This document shows, one piece after another, positions 22,305 to 35,477 of a stretch of DNA of 64,000 nt. How positions within the stretch are numbered: the first letter of the stretch is position 1; each line of letters starts with the position of its first letter. The notes below the pieces were generated by a model. That model saw only the letters and a program-made list of their open reading frames with translations. It had not been told where the DNA came from and did no database searches. Both the position numbers and the translations under genes were made by a program. The DNA lies in assembly GCA_911728435.2 (NCBI GenBank), contig OU452213.1, positions 3,265,834 through 3,329,833 on the forward strand. Direction: 5' to 3'. Source of the DNA: Apoderus coryli. Lineage: Eukaryota > Arthropoda > Insecta > Coleoptera > Attelabidae.

Positions 22305-25300
22305 GTACAATGCCGTACATACATTCATTCATTCATTTATATCTTTATATTCAATCATTCTGATTCGTTCTGACCTGAAAATAAAAACATAAAATGAACT
22401 TATCGATGTAAGATGGTAATTATGCAAGTTGTACACCCTGTAATATCTTCACAACTATGTTATTCCGAACAACCTCATCTCATCTTCACCGGTAAAACCG
22501 GATTCTTCTCTATATAATATGTGTTCCTATACAAAATACACAAAAAGCTTTCTCAAGGTCGTACCGAAAAAGCCGTTTCTATCATTTTATAGGTACAGAT
22601 TGGTATTTTAGGCAACGATGTGTTAAATAACACTAAACACAGCATGGTTTATTGATTATTTAGCGAGAAAATAGTTATTTTAATACAGTTTATTTATGCA
22701 AATTGTATATTATAGTTATTGATTCTTGATGAATCTCTCTTTCTGGTGACCCATTTCTCCAAATACGACAAAGGTTATTTAATTCACCTTCAGCCGTTTG
22801 AATTAACAGTCAATATGTCCTGAGGAATATTTACCATATAGGGGGTTAGTGATACGTGGAAGAAAAGTTGTGCCCAAAATTACTCCAGGTCAAATTTTGA
22901 TTGCTTTGTCTTTCGGGCACTAGCAGCAGTATGTCTTCACGTATAGTAATAAAATGTTTAAGAGCTTTCTTATTAAATAGTTTTATAAAATAAATTTCAT
23001 GTCTTCCTAAAAAGATCTAAAAATAGCCTCACAGCAAGTGGCAACACCACAAAGTAACAGATGGCACGATTCCACTTTGATAGGTCGATAAACATAAACT
23101 AACGAACATTGTAAGAAGTTATATTATGCACAGAAGACAGGTGTAAAATACATTTTAAAATGATTAAGGTTAACTTTGGTACATTTAACCTAATGGGAAT
23201 TTTAACCGGTTTTTATGGGTAAAAATAGACATAATTATGCATCTAGCTGGAATTCTTTTGCAGCCTTACAATGGCAGATTTATAAAAATAAATCAAATTG
23301 GTTTCAAATAGGATAAGAGGAGATTTCAGCCAATTTTTGTCATCAAAAGGATTTAATAGGGTTTTTTTTAATAGACGCAATTAAAAACTAAACTACACTT
23401 ACCAATTTTTTGATTTACTATTATACTAAACGAACAACATTCGTATAATTTTCATTATAAAAATATCACTGCATCTAGTTGGATTCCAAGATGCGAATGC
23501 AAACAGAGCAAAGAAGATGAAAGAGCTGGAGCTACATAAATATTCATTAGAAAATTTTAATTACGTTGACTTTATGTGCCACTTTAATCCATTTTTATTT
23601 ATATTTATGTTGTCATGAATTTTAATTAAGTCCTTATTTTATTTATTTCGTTTTTTTAAGGTTTTTTTTTATTTCGGAGTGGATGGTTTATTTGGGTCAT
23701 ATGATTATACCTACTATGGTAGGAAAATTTCATGCAGAAGGGAACATCCCTTGAATGATACACCCGATCCCCCATTTAAGCCTGATAATAAACATAGAAA
23801 GGAGTTTAATATAATTGTTGCAATATCATTTTAAAATTAATAATGGGAACGTAATTTACATTTTGCCTCAATAAAAATGAAATGAGCTCAGAGCTTGTGT
23901 TATTATTGTTCTTCAAAAAAGCATAAAATTTTTCATTCTACGCTATACGAAATCCAATTACGCTACAGTGATTTATTGCTAATAGCCTCTCTTATTTCCC
24001 TTTCACGGTAACCCCTGAATATATAAAATCATTTTATAACATAGAACAGTGGCGGTCACATGGTTCAAATTCACAGATAATACTCAGTCTACCATCGGGA
24101 TAAGGGTTGTATAAATATATATGTATATCAATTAATTTGTTAGGGAAAAAACAAGCAAACATTTTAAGTCAAAATAGTGTCTATTAATCGTCTGATTTAT
24201 CACCGAACGACATCTTTGCGTGGACAGCAATAACAAGCCAAAATGTTGGAAGAAACAGAGCTCTAAGATCTCCACGTTTCTCAAAAATAAAAAAAATCCA
24301 TTATGAAATAGTAAAGACGGGTTGAAGAAAAAAAGAATATATATGTATGTCTATTTAAGGTCAAAAAATGGAATGCTCCAACTGCCGAACATAAAATTGA
24401 TTTATGCAACGTTATCTTCTCTAAAATATTTATAAAACTCCCCCAAAATTCTGTATATTCCTGCTGGAGCCTCAATTTTTACTGCTATAACAAATATATT
24501 ATACCGATACACATCTACAAAGGGTAGTATTAAATTCAATGGCCTGGCAGTTTGTTTTTGTCTGCGACCGTTCAGTGGTGCGCCTGAGCTTTTTCAAATA
24601 TTTACGATTAATGCAATTTTCTAAAACTTGGGGAGTATCTATATATACAAATACAATTAAAACTGCGAAACTACTTAGACAAACATCCAGAATACATTTG
24701 CAATTACTTTCCTGTTTGCTATGTAATTTGAAATAATGTCTGGAAATTTGAATATCTGCTCTTCATGTTATAAACTTGTTTTCTTATTACTGTTTGCGTT
24801 AGTTTCCAGGCTTCCCTGGAAGTAAGAGAAGGATGCATTTGCAAGGAAAACTTTCTGAGAATGTTATACTTTATATTATGTGGTGGGTGTTACATAACCA
24901 GCTACAATCTCTTGTAGTATACACATGCAAACTCCCAACTATTTAATAAAGTTTAAGTTATAATGTTGTATATTACAAACTTGAATATTTTAGATTTTGT
25001 TTGAGTTTGTATATTACATTACTCGACAATCATTCAACTCCAGTAAATGCAGCTTTTTGATACGTAATTCTTCATCAATTTTGTGGTTTAATATAAATTA
25101 TCAATGACTAGTTTCGCACACTACTAATTATTTATAGATGAATAGAAATGGATGTCAGAATAAATCACCAATATTGTAATAATAATAATAACAATAATCA
25201 GAATTCGTGTGTGTTATGAATATGAATGATGTTTCATGTTTACCATGCGGTTGACAATTAATTAATTTTCAGTAATAATATTTACTAACCAATTAACTAA

Positions 25301-26567
25301 TATAAATAATTCTATAAATTGATTTTATGCTATTATTATTTATAGGATTTGATACTAGTGTGAATGTAATTAACATGCATTTAACGAGTTGAGTTTGATG
25401 ATATTTTAACTTCGTTTTAGTTTAATAAATAATAAAACGTGATAGTTCTCTCTTTCTCAAAATCAAAACAAGTATAACATTTTTAAAATAGTCCGCAAAT
25501 CGTAATTATTTTCAAGACAGTACAGTCATTAGATGTGTGTGTGCTTTTGTTAAATCTAAATAATAGTTGAATACTAAACCCATGTTACCTTATAGTTTCT
25601 GATCGTGCTGTCTTTGTCGTCGAAAATCTGCAAAAAAATGTGTACGACGCAGATAGAGATATCAACAATTTCCCATTCATCAGACTTAGGTTATTGAAAA
25701 ATATATGATCACATCCATCCATCTGACGGCTCTCATGACACTGGCACTTTAGGTTATTATCACTTTTTCAGTAATATTACTTCAAATACACAATGACAAC
25801 TTCTAAATTTACTACAACTATATGGAATACCCATTTTATAACACTACAATATACAACATGTTGATAGAAATTGATCTTAAACATGAAAATAATGCCGACA
25901 ACTTTTAGACTACTAATGTAAACAAAGAAAATAATAATAAACTATTTAACACAAGCAATTTGTCTGTCGTTAGAAAAAACATCTTACCAAAACCAAATTA
26001 TGACGTGAACTAGAAGTGTCAACTAAACTAAAATAAGTGACACCAACGTTAGAAAAAAATATTACCAAATTATGACAAACCAACGAACGATAATAGAGAG
26101 ATATGGTATCCTAAAAAATAACGTCACCTATGATGATAATCATATTATAGGCAGCCATTTTTAGACTAGCAGATTTAAAATACCTATCTTGAATTTGACA
26201 AGTGGATTTATTATTTAAATTAAGTATTTATCAGATTATAACAACATTTATTAATAAGCAGCATGTACAGGGTGATGCAAAAAAAAAAAAATTAATTAGC
26301 CGACATTTAACAAATTTTCTAGAGTGCAATCGAATAAATTTTAAATGTTTAGAAATTTTTAGCATGCACTTTGAATTTCTATACGGGGTGAGTCAAAAAT
26401 GTATTTGTTTATTTTTTAAGGTCAAAAAAGTAATATTTTGAATAATCTTTTGATTTAGATTTGAATTCATGATTTCTTTAGCGTGTAACTATAAGCTATC
26501 TACGGGGTAACTCAAAAGTGTTTCAATTATTCTTCAATATTTTTAGGAGATATAGATTTCTTAATTT
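22305..26567. other. AT-rich non-coding DNA
   Basis: No coding or RNA gene is supported. A CACCCTGT motif lies at 22434-22441 and an ACAGGGTG motif at 26267-26274. Two related GGGGTGAGTCAAAAATG / GGGGTAACTCAAAAGTG segments lie at about 26385 and 26502. Confidence 0.5.
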
Positions 26568-26650
26568 TTTTTATAACCCTCAATGACTTTTGTCATAGAT
26601 AAAACTACCACAAAACGACTGGGAAATCACGCAGTGATTTCTTGTATAAA
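26568..26650 (+). repeat. Hairpin-module repeat
   Basis: ATAACCCTCAATGACTTTTG, TCATAGATAAAACTACCAC, AAAACGACTGG, then the hairpin GAAATCACGCAGTGATTTC and CTTGT. The hairpin arms have changed together (ATCAC with GTGAT in place of ATCCC with GGGAT). Confidence 0.7.
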
Positions 26651-28047
26651 AATAAAACAAGACACTAAGTTAGTGTATGTATGTTATATGTGTGTGCTGT
26701 TTATTCTAGAGTGAAAGTCCACTAAATTTTAATTTAATCGTGATTCGATAGAAAGCTGAAATTCACGTATATCTTATATGTAATAATAATAATTCCTACT
26801 ATAGGTAGATATATAAGCAACAATCAGTTTTGTTCTTATTTTGTAATGATCTGATTTCATCTAGTTTATTTCTTTTTTTTTTTTTTTGTATCTTGTACAT
26901 TGTAAGATCTGTGTACTACTGTGTGTCCAGAATTGTTGGTTTTGGGTTGATCATTATCTTTAATACGTGTAAAATGTACTTAAAAGTACAAACTAAAGCT
27001 GACGATGAGAAATATTAAGATATTAAATATCCTCACATGTAAAGTAATATTATAATTTTCTAAGTTATATTTTATGCCCACATATTTGTTGCTCCGAGGC
27101 AAAATCGCTTAATTATTTTAAGTGTTAGTACAAAATAAATCATAAAAATGTGAAGAGGACACACAACATATGTCACAAAATTAGTTGTGCATCTAGTACG
27201 GTCAAAATGATTTACAATATAAATAACATCTTTCAACTGGGAGATCTTTATTAAAATACCTTTTTGAAGTAATTGAGCAATTTTATAATAATATATTAAA
27301 TCCAACTACATATATACAACAACATGTAGTATACAAACGTCTATATAATTATTAAATTATACTTTAAAACATATGTATTGGATAATTGTGTTGTGTAAAT
27401 ATTCTTTTAATGAGAGAGTTATTTGCAAATTACCAAGTCTGTTACAAATAATGTTGGACATGATATAGTTAATAAAATATTACACAGTATTTAATAATAA
27501 TTGTAATGTTGGTATTATTTATTGGAAATAAAATTGAATAGAACTACTGTTTTAGAGAGTTGTACCGGGTGTACATATTCATCGCCATATTCATAAAACT
27601 AACAAACTGACAAAACTAAGTTAAATAATGTTATGATACATCACAGACATATAAATAAACACATGCTTGAGATATTAACAATTTGCGATTAATTTATGTC
27701 AAGAAGAACATTTCCATATTAGTCCTTCCTGTTTTGGCCTCTGATGTTATAAGTCTTAAAAGTATAATAATCATCATCAACTAGTTATTTAATTGGTTTA
27801 AATTATTTTTATTATTGTTTGACCAGGTCAATGAAGGCTATTTATTTGTTTATTTATTCTATGTTAATATAGTGTATGTAGAAACGTTTTTCAAATTCAT
27901 GTAGAAGGACTAGGAACGTGAATAATTATTATTAATATTGGAGCAAATTTCAAACACCATCATCTATCGCACAAAGGTTTAATGTTTCGTATACTCGAAG
28001 AAATCTGGGCGTAGTCTTGACCCAATTTTGTCAAATCGACTGTATTG
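26651..28047. other. AT-rich non-coding DNA
   Basis: Nothing recognisable apart from T-rich tracts (about 26870-26890). Open frames here are AT-driven. Confidence 0.5.
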
Positions 28048-28830
28048 TCAATTTAAAGATTTCTGCATGGCGTTAACTTGCCGAGGATTACATATTTTAG
28101 TTGTGGATAGTTTTAATTTTAACCATTTTTTACTTCTGTTTGAACTTGTTATCATGTTATTTAGGCCGTAAATATGTATTGAAACGTTTGTAAACACTCT
28201 GTAGGTATCTTTTGTTACACAACCACCCCAGACGAGCGACATCCACCCCTATTTAAAACCCAAACTCATTACTCAGCTGTCACATTAGATCAAATCTTGA
28301 ATGATGCTAGTATTATCGCGTGATCCATATTTTATATACATAATAAATAATAACCAAGCCGTATACAATACATTATTATTTTTTTAATACTACATTGTTT
28401 TCTCAGCCTGAGGCCTAAAGCAAAATTTATATTGCAGAAACAATAGAAGAGAGATAGGAAGCCAATTTGTTCTGTACATGTGCTGAAGTGTGTTTTTTCT
28501 CTATATACGTACATATTTTTATAAAAGATTTTTCATTATATGTTTGTTATTGTAATTATCTTTTTTTGTTTGTGTTTCAATTGTTTGTTTCGTACATCGT
28601 AGTGGCTGATCCTGGGGTCCAAACAGCAATAATTCGAAGTCCTGGTAATAGAATAGAAAATGTTAAAATCCTCTGCATATAGCCTATTTTGTTATAGACT
28701 AAATGGAGTGTCATTAATGTAAATATTAAACATTACAGGTCCAAGATTGGACCCTTGTGGAACTTTAATGAATCTTATTGGAATATTGAGGAAAGGAAGA
28801 TTGATCGAAATAAATATCTAATCGATTAAC
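28048..28830 (-). mobile_element. Degraded LINE reverse-transcriptase remnant
   Basis: Around 28640-28790 the minus strand reads FIKVPQGSNLGPVMFNIYIN followed by DTPFSL, a stop, and LYAEDFNIF. This is the fingers-to-palm stretch of a jockey/CR1-like LINE, with YADD mutated to YAED. Further along (28242-28048) the minus strand is open (GLNNMITSSNRSKKWLKLKL) and may be the C-terminal part, but I cannot confirm that. Stops and missing blocks show it is inactive. Confidence 0.6.
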
Positions 28831-31800
28831 AATTTATTATTCCACACACACAAAACTTTTCCTCATTTCGAAATCACACCCTTTCTCCCTTTCCCTGTTC
28901 CCCAAAAATGAACCGACAACTTTATTCTTAATGAGATTTCGCCGGATCCATAAATTTCCCAGCCTATAGCTCATTCCGCAACATTAATTTCATTTGCTAA
29001 ATACTGGCACTACCATAAATTATCTTCATTACAATGAACAAAAGCCAAATTGGATGATAAATAACAGAAGTTTTTCATCAAAATTGTATTTTGCACTGAC
29101 ATTATTTCTAATTACTAATTCAGGGAGTGGTTTTCAACTACTACCTTTACGAGGGTCAATCTTCCTGAGAAATAACTTGAGCAATGTTGAAAATAAAATT
29201 TAAATTAAAGCGAAAGAGTTTCGAAATTGATCATTTCGGAAATTAGGGAGATCTCGTTTGTTGTTGAAAATAGGAAATCACTGTTTTTGTGATTTTATGA
29301 CCACGCCTCGTATATTTAACAGTAATTACGTAGTTAGAAAGTTTTTCGTTTTCTCCCGCATAGTCTGTTTTTTTATGATATTTGTGAAAATAAATAATAT
29401 TTATTATTATATAATTATTTTTATTTGAGTAACTTACATGATTCTCTGTTACGCAAGATCAATTAATTCAGCATATGCTTTAAAAATAAATATTTTCTCT
29501 TATTGTTAATAACATTTTCAGGAAATCATTGAAAAATTCGCTACTATGTTTTAAATAAAATACCTACTTATATAAATGAGAAAATATACCTACTCTAATC
29601 AACCAGATAAATCTAAAATTCAAATTAAATACGCAGAAAAGCTTGTGGCGTTTAAATTTTCTTTCAATACGTAATGAACACAACAACGATCCTCTAAAAA
29701 CGTACATTACAGTACTAAAGAAATAAAAAATATCCTATTAAATACATACAAAAATATCACAGGCGTTTAAAGTTTCTGTCCATATGTAGTGAATAGAACT
29801 TAGGTCATCCAAAATTATACTTTGATTTACTAAAGAAATAAAAATGGCTGGTTAGTTTCAAAAACACCTATACAAGAGGTAAATAATCAAAAACAACGAT
29901 ATAAACGTACATGTATGTATAACAAATTGTTCAGAATCGTTTAAATGACATTTCTATCAAAGGTTATTTATAGTTTCTATGGTTATGCCTGATTTAATAT
30001 ATCAAATTGGTGCGAATGTAATATTACTATATATACTTACACAAAATGACTGATCGTTTTGTCGATAAACAACACAACGTTTCTACTTGAATACACCATG
30101 ATAATGATAATATTAGAAATAATGGTTGTTATCCAATAACAAAAGAAGGAAGGGAACTACGAAAATGATTTTTCATCCCGGGAAAGTCATTAAAAGTTGT
30201 TTAATATTTATATGGATTTTTTTCTTTTCTTGATGATTAAAGTACACACATTTGCCAAAACAAATTATTGAAAATTTTTGAAGAATCACATTCTAAATTT
30301 TAATTCTTTAGAGAATTAAGCTATAAGCTCAAATGATCTATATCGTGTTCATTACATATCACTATGAATTTTAAACGCATCTCTTTTTTGTTATATGTTT
30401 AATAAAGATTTTGTATTTCTTTAGTTAGAAAACCTATATTTTTCGATTATATGTGATGTGTTTCTTAGGTATTGACAACAATTTCAAACGTTTCTTGCTT
30501 TTTTAATTATATTTGAAATATTGTTTTTAATTCTTCTGTTACGTAAACCATTTTATCAGTTGATATGTGGTTTGCTCATGACACATTACAAGGAATTTTA
30601 AACGCTCAATGTTTGTTTCAATTTCTATACAAACTAATACAAAGTTATGATTGAATTACCATTTATATATTTACTGTTATCAATCCACAAATTTAAATGC
30701 ATATTATAATTGCTTCTAGGAACTCATTTAAATAATTGGTATCGCCAACAATAACCAGAGTATAGCCAAATATTTGCTTACTTGTTTAATACAAGTGTTT
30801 TACAATCATAATTTTAATTAATATTCCCGCTTTTGTTTAGAAAACACGCACAAAAGAAAGAAAAGACATAAAGAATCGAGTACAAAACAAATATACAGCC
30901 GGTTGAAAGTTTGCACAATGAAGATTAAAAGTAAACAAACGTTTATTACTTATTGAAACGAAATGTTTTAAATTTGAAAAATGGGGTTGCGATATATGCG
31001 TGAGGGTGGGGATTTGGTTTGTATAATAGAGGGTGTGTATGGTATTGTGTATAGTTGATTTCTAGGTTTGCTTACGTAGGTTGAAATTTGATATTTCACG
31101 TTTTAAATTGAGGTGTATGGCCATCGGCTATACTGATTTGTCATGTGGAAGTGTTGACATCTTTATGAAGGAGAATTTGTATTTTTATGTCTCTATTAAA
31201 AAGTATTAACACAAGTACACCAAATAAAGCATTAAAAAAGCAATTTAAAAATGGGAAAATTACAGGCAAAAACTAATTTCAACTTTTTAATTAAATTTCC
31301 TGTCACTGCCGCTGCTGCTATATGTCGACATAAAGTATGGAACAGTTGTTGATGTAAATTAACTAAGTTATTTAATATAATAAATATATATATAAAGTCA
31401 CTATTTTGTTGTTGTTGCTTATTTATTTTAAATTTCCATAAATTCATTAGCAGCATTATTGAAAATATTCTCAATTTGTTTTTTTTATCTCGGGACAAGC
31501 CTGGATGTTTTTCCAATTTCCAATTACTCGAATCGACATCTTGGCATTCCGAACCTGTTTGGTCTAGTTTACATGATGACAAATGACATTTCGTCGGGAG
31601 ATTTATACACCAGTCCATACTCCTATTTATATTTGCATGGTGATCTACCTATGTACCTAAATAAATCTCTGAATGTCTGTTTACAACCGAATTCAAGCTT
31701 AAAATCAACAACAATCCATGTTGTATCTGTTTCTGTTCGTACAACGAGTATGGATATTGTGGATTTGGAACCACAAGAACATAAACAGAGACAAACTAGA

Positions 31801-31945
31801 CTCGTATAGATACTATCGAATTAGTTGTTGATGCCAGTTACTAACCAACAAGAAATTAAATTAGATTATAATACCGTATGAATCAATTATTAGAATATAA
31901 TAAGGTTTATTTGGCGTCATTGATATTTTTTGTTTAATATCGAAG
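28831..31945. other. AT-rich non-coding DNA
   Basis: No gene is supported. The 116-codon open frame at 31459-31809 and the overlapping 128-codon frame on the other strand at 31232-31618 have no recognisable domain and no splice context. Confidence 0.45.
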
Positions 31946-32445
31946 TATAACCCTCAATTAATTTTGTGATAGATAAGACTATCACAAAACGACTGGAAAA
32001 TCCCGCAAGGGATTTCTTGTTAATATATAATAACGAGTGTACAGTCGGTCTATGTCAAAAATCTGTAAAAAGTTGCTCTAAAACGTTCTAATTTGCTTAT
32101 TTACACTTAATTTATAACCCTCAATGACTTTTGTCATAGATAAGACTACCATAAAACGACTGGGAAATCTCGCAAGGGATTTCTTGTTAATATATAACAA
32201 CGAGCGACAGTCGGTCTATGTCCAAATTCTGTAAAAATTGCTCTAAAACGTTCTAATTTGCTTATTTACGCTTAATCTATCACCTTCAATGACTTTTGTC
32301 ATAGATAAGTTTACCACAAAACGACTGGGAAATCCCGCAAGGGATTTCTTGTTAGTATATAATAACGATCGCAGTCGGTCTATGTCAAAAATCTGTAAAA
32401 AATTGCTTTAAAACGTTCTAATTTGCTTCTCTACGCTTAATCTAC
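31946..32445 (+). repeat. Hairpin-module repeat, three tandem copies of about 166 bp
   Basis: Three consecutive units begin at about 31950, 32117 and 32282 (spacing 167 and 165). Each runs AACCCTCAAT, TTTTGT, ATAGATAAG, CAAAACGACTGG, the hairpin AAATCCCGCAAGGGATTT, TTGTTAATATATAATAACGA, then CAGTCGGTCTATGTC and a tail AAACGTTCTAATTTGCTT. This is the fullest version of the dispersed module and shows its probable 3' extension. Confidence 0.85.
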
Positions 32446-33174
32446 TTTCTTTTTACCAATAAAATTTAGTTTTAAATTATAATTCTAGGCAAAAACAACT
32501 TGTATTTACTTGTTTTTCATCATCCCTGGTAATATATTTTTCGTTGAAAGGTAGGCATACAAAAATTCTTTCAAAATTTAATTAAACACATTCCGAAACA
32601 ATTATTAATTAAATGTAGGTACTTTTCAAATACCATGCCGCGACATATTAAAAAAATCCTTTCCCGCTTCAAAACTGGGTAAAAAAAAACTGTTAACATC
32701 CCAAATGCGCCACATAAAGAGACTGGACACAATAGACAATTTCCAAATGAATTCTACAGTTTGAAACAAAAAAAAAAAACCTTCAACATGGCAAAAAAGG
32801 AACAGAAAGAGAAATACAAAAGACCCTAATATTCATTTTTATTTTTTTCGAAAGCAATAAATTTCTGAAACAATGGCCGGTCGCGATCTGCGATATATTA
32901 CAAAAACAAAAGAATACTTCGTTATGTTTTATTTAGTTTCCCTTTTAGTTTATTTATTTATTTTGTAAATCGGGGTTTTGTTGACTTTTTTCTTTTGTGT
33001 TCTTGTGGAATGCGTTTTTGTTTTAATTTTTCTTAAAATTCTTAATAATACATCATTGTTGTTCTATACGACTGTGCATTAAGCTATGGTAGTAGAACAT
33101 GTTACCAAAAAATTGGTAAAATTGAAGAAAACGTCAAATGAGTTATGAATTGACAACACTGAATTTTATTTATT

Positions 33175-33265
33175 CTGCATATGCCCCGACTAGCTCCATC
33201 CCACTCTGACCTCAACCATTTATTAAAGAGTGAGAGAGAGACAGAGCTAATGAAGGCAAATATTT
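33175..33265 (+). repeat. Dispersed repeat pair, copy 1
   Basis: The segment CTGCATATGCC, ACTAGCTCCATC, TCAACC, TTTATTAAAGAGT, AGAGAGAGACAG, GCTAAT recurs at about 35227-35315 with scattered changes. Confidence 0.7.
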
Positions 33266-33490
33266 GTCTTAACAAATATACTAAATACGAATAAAATTAT
33301 AGGTCCAACAACATTGAAACTGAATAGATGTAGTTGGCTAATTGTTTCGGGAAGGGTCCGTAGCCTCCTGGCCCCAGCCTGGCTACGTGCTTGGCTAATT
33401 GTTACTGTCTTTAGATATTGATTTAATGAAAGGATGAAGGGTACAATTTTCGATTTCAGTCACTAAGAGTTGTTTTTGTTTTCGTTTCAG

Positions 33491-35445
33491 AGATCTGAAA
33501 ACGTCGACCTGTCATTGAGCATACCACAATCACATTTTCAAGCCAACGGGTACGATATGGGTGATCAGGTAACAGTTTTATAGTGGGAAATGAAAACACT
33601 ACGTACTTTGTTTTTTAAACTTGTTAATTGAATTTTACATTTTACAAGTTCGTAATTAAAAATATAAAATCATTAACTATTTACACTGTGTAAGACAATC
33701 CTAATCCAATTAAAGTTCTACACATATAATATCTCTAGAAAGTTCTGTTAGTGGTTGTATATTATATCGATGCATAATCTTATAATATCGTCGTTTAACA
33801 TAGAAAATTTATGAGAGTCGTTGTTCAAACAACGTTACAATTTTAAATGAAAAAAAAAGACCAAAAGAGTAGAACACATTGTTGATAAAGTATACGATAT
33901 ACAATAGCCTCTAGGACCTCCCAAGAAGTTCTGAGGTTTATTTTTGCTAACCGACAACGAAATCTACGAAATATGTTAACGATTTCAATTGTTTCTTTTT
34001 ATTTCTTTTTTGTATTATTCATCTGTAAATTAACTTATAAATAGTAAAAAAAAAAACTTTGAGAGCAGTAGATTTTCAATTTCATTTAAAGAAAGGGTTT
34101 GCCCGCTGCTGTAGATATTTCTGCCGGCGCCCATGGTCTTATTGAGTCTTGTTTACTATCACAAAACATTACGAACCAATTTAACGTTTTTTATTTAGCG
34201 AAAAAATATATTTTTAAAAGATTTTTTATTCTCGTTGCATTTTTATTGCAAACGCTATTAGGGAAGACATTTTAAAATTTAAATGAAGCCTGAAACTATA
34301 GTAAATTTACATAATGGAGCAATTTATCGTAATTTAACGTCTTCTCTTAGTAAAATTAATTTTGTAGGTACTATATACGTATTTTACGCAGAAAGCGTTA
34401 ATTTATTATAGTGTACATTGCATATAGGCGCTATTATAGGTATATATTAATAAATTATATAGTATAGCCCAAGGGCGTATCTTTGTAAGCGATTCGCGCT
34501 TTGCTTCGGTTAAAAAACATCGACTGCGGCATTAAAACTTGTGCTTTTCTACCCTTGGACAACAGGTTGATCTATAGTTGATTTTAAGCGATCTGTCATA
34601 TATCAAAGGTAAAGCAAAATAATCTTTTTTTGATAATTTTTGGAGCAATCTGTGACTGATCTTTTCCAAACCTATTGCCAAAGAGTCAAGCTACATTTCT
34701 ACGAAAAAATCATCTCAATATATCACAGGGTTCAAGATAAAATCAATCTCAAACTTCGACTGTTGATTCAACAACAATCACCCTGTATATGTACGCGAAA
34801 TATCTCGTAACACGATTTGAATAAAAAGAAATTAGGAAAACTTATTTTTGCATAGGGAAAAGTTTTTTGTATTTCCCTAAAAACCAAGTGGAAGGAAACA
34901 AAACAAAATGGAATGAATAAAAATAAAACTCAATTTTTTTTACATGAGAAACTTTTGTATTTTTTTTTTTTCGTCAAAACAGAAATTGGATTTGAGAAAC
35001 AAAACTTACAATAGCGTTGCATAATATAAAACGAGAACTAAGAGTAAAACTTGTTCTAAATTAGTTTTGTGTGTTCAACTTTTATTACATTTTTTTATTT
35101 GACTGAAATTTAATAAAAACTTTATCAGATTAATGTGAAAAATAAAGAAAACAGAAAGGAAGCCCTTGTATATCTTGACGATCAAAATCAGTTAAAGGTT
35201 TTTGCCATTAGAACTTCTCTTATACGCTGCATATGCCTCTACTAGCTCCATCTCATTTAGTCCTCAACCGTTTATTAAAGAGTTAGAGAGAGACAGCGCT
35301 AATAAGGGCAATAGAAATGCCAATATTTAAGTAAGAAACGTGTATAGCTTTCCATAGCTCATTAACGTTTAAATTTTAGACTTTTCATACACCAAGTTTT
35401 GGAGACGAAGAATTTGATATCCCTGCAATAAACCCACAACAGCAG

Positions 35446-35477
<32 letters not shown>

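Noticed and set aside
31232..31809. Overlapping frames of 128 and 116 codons on opposite strands
   Set aside because: No recognisable domain, no splice sites leading to neighbours, and biased AT-rich composition. Left unassigned.
20263..33568. ATG at 20263 as the TOX start codon
   Set aside because: Joined to the exon at 33491 by either possible donor it meets a stop within a few codons.
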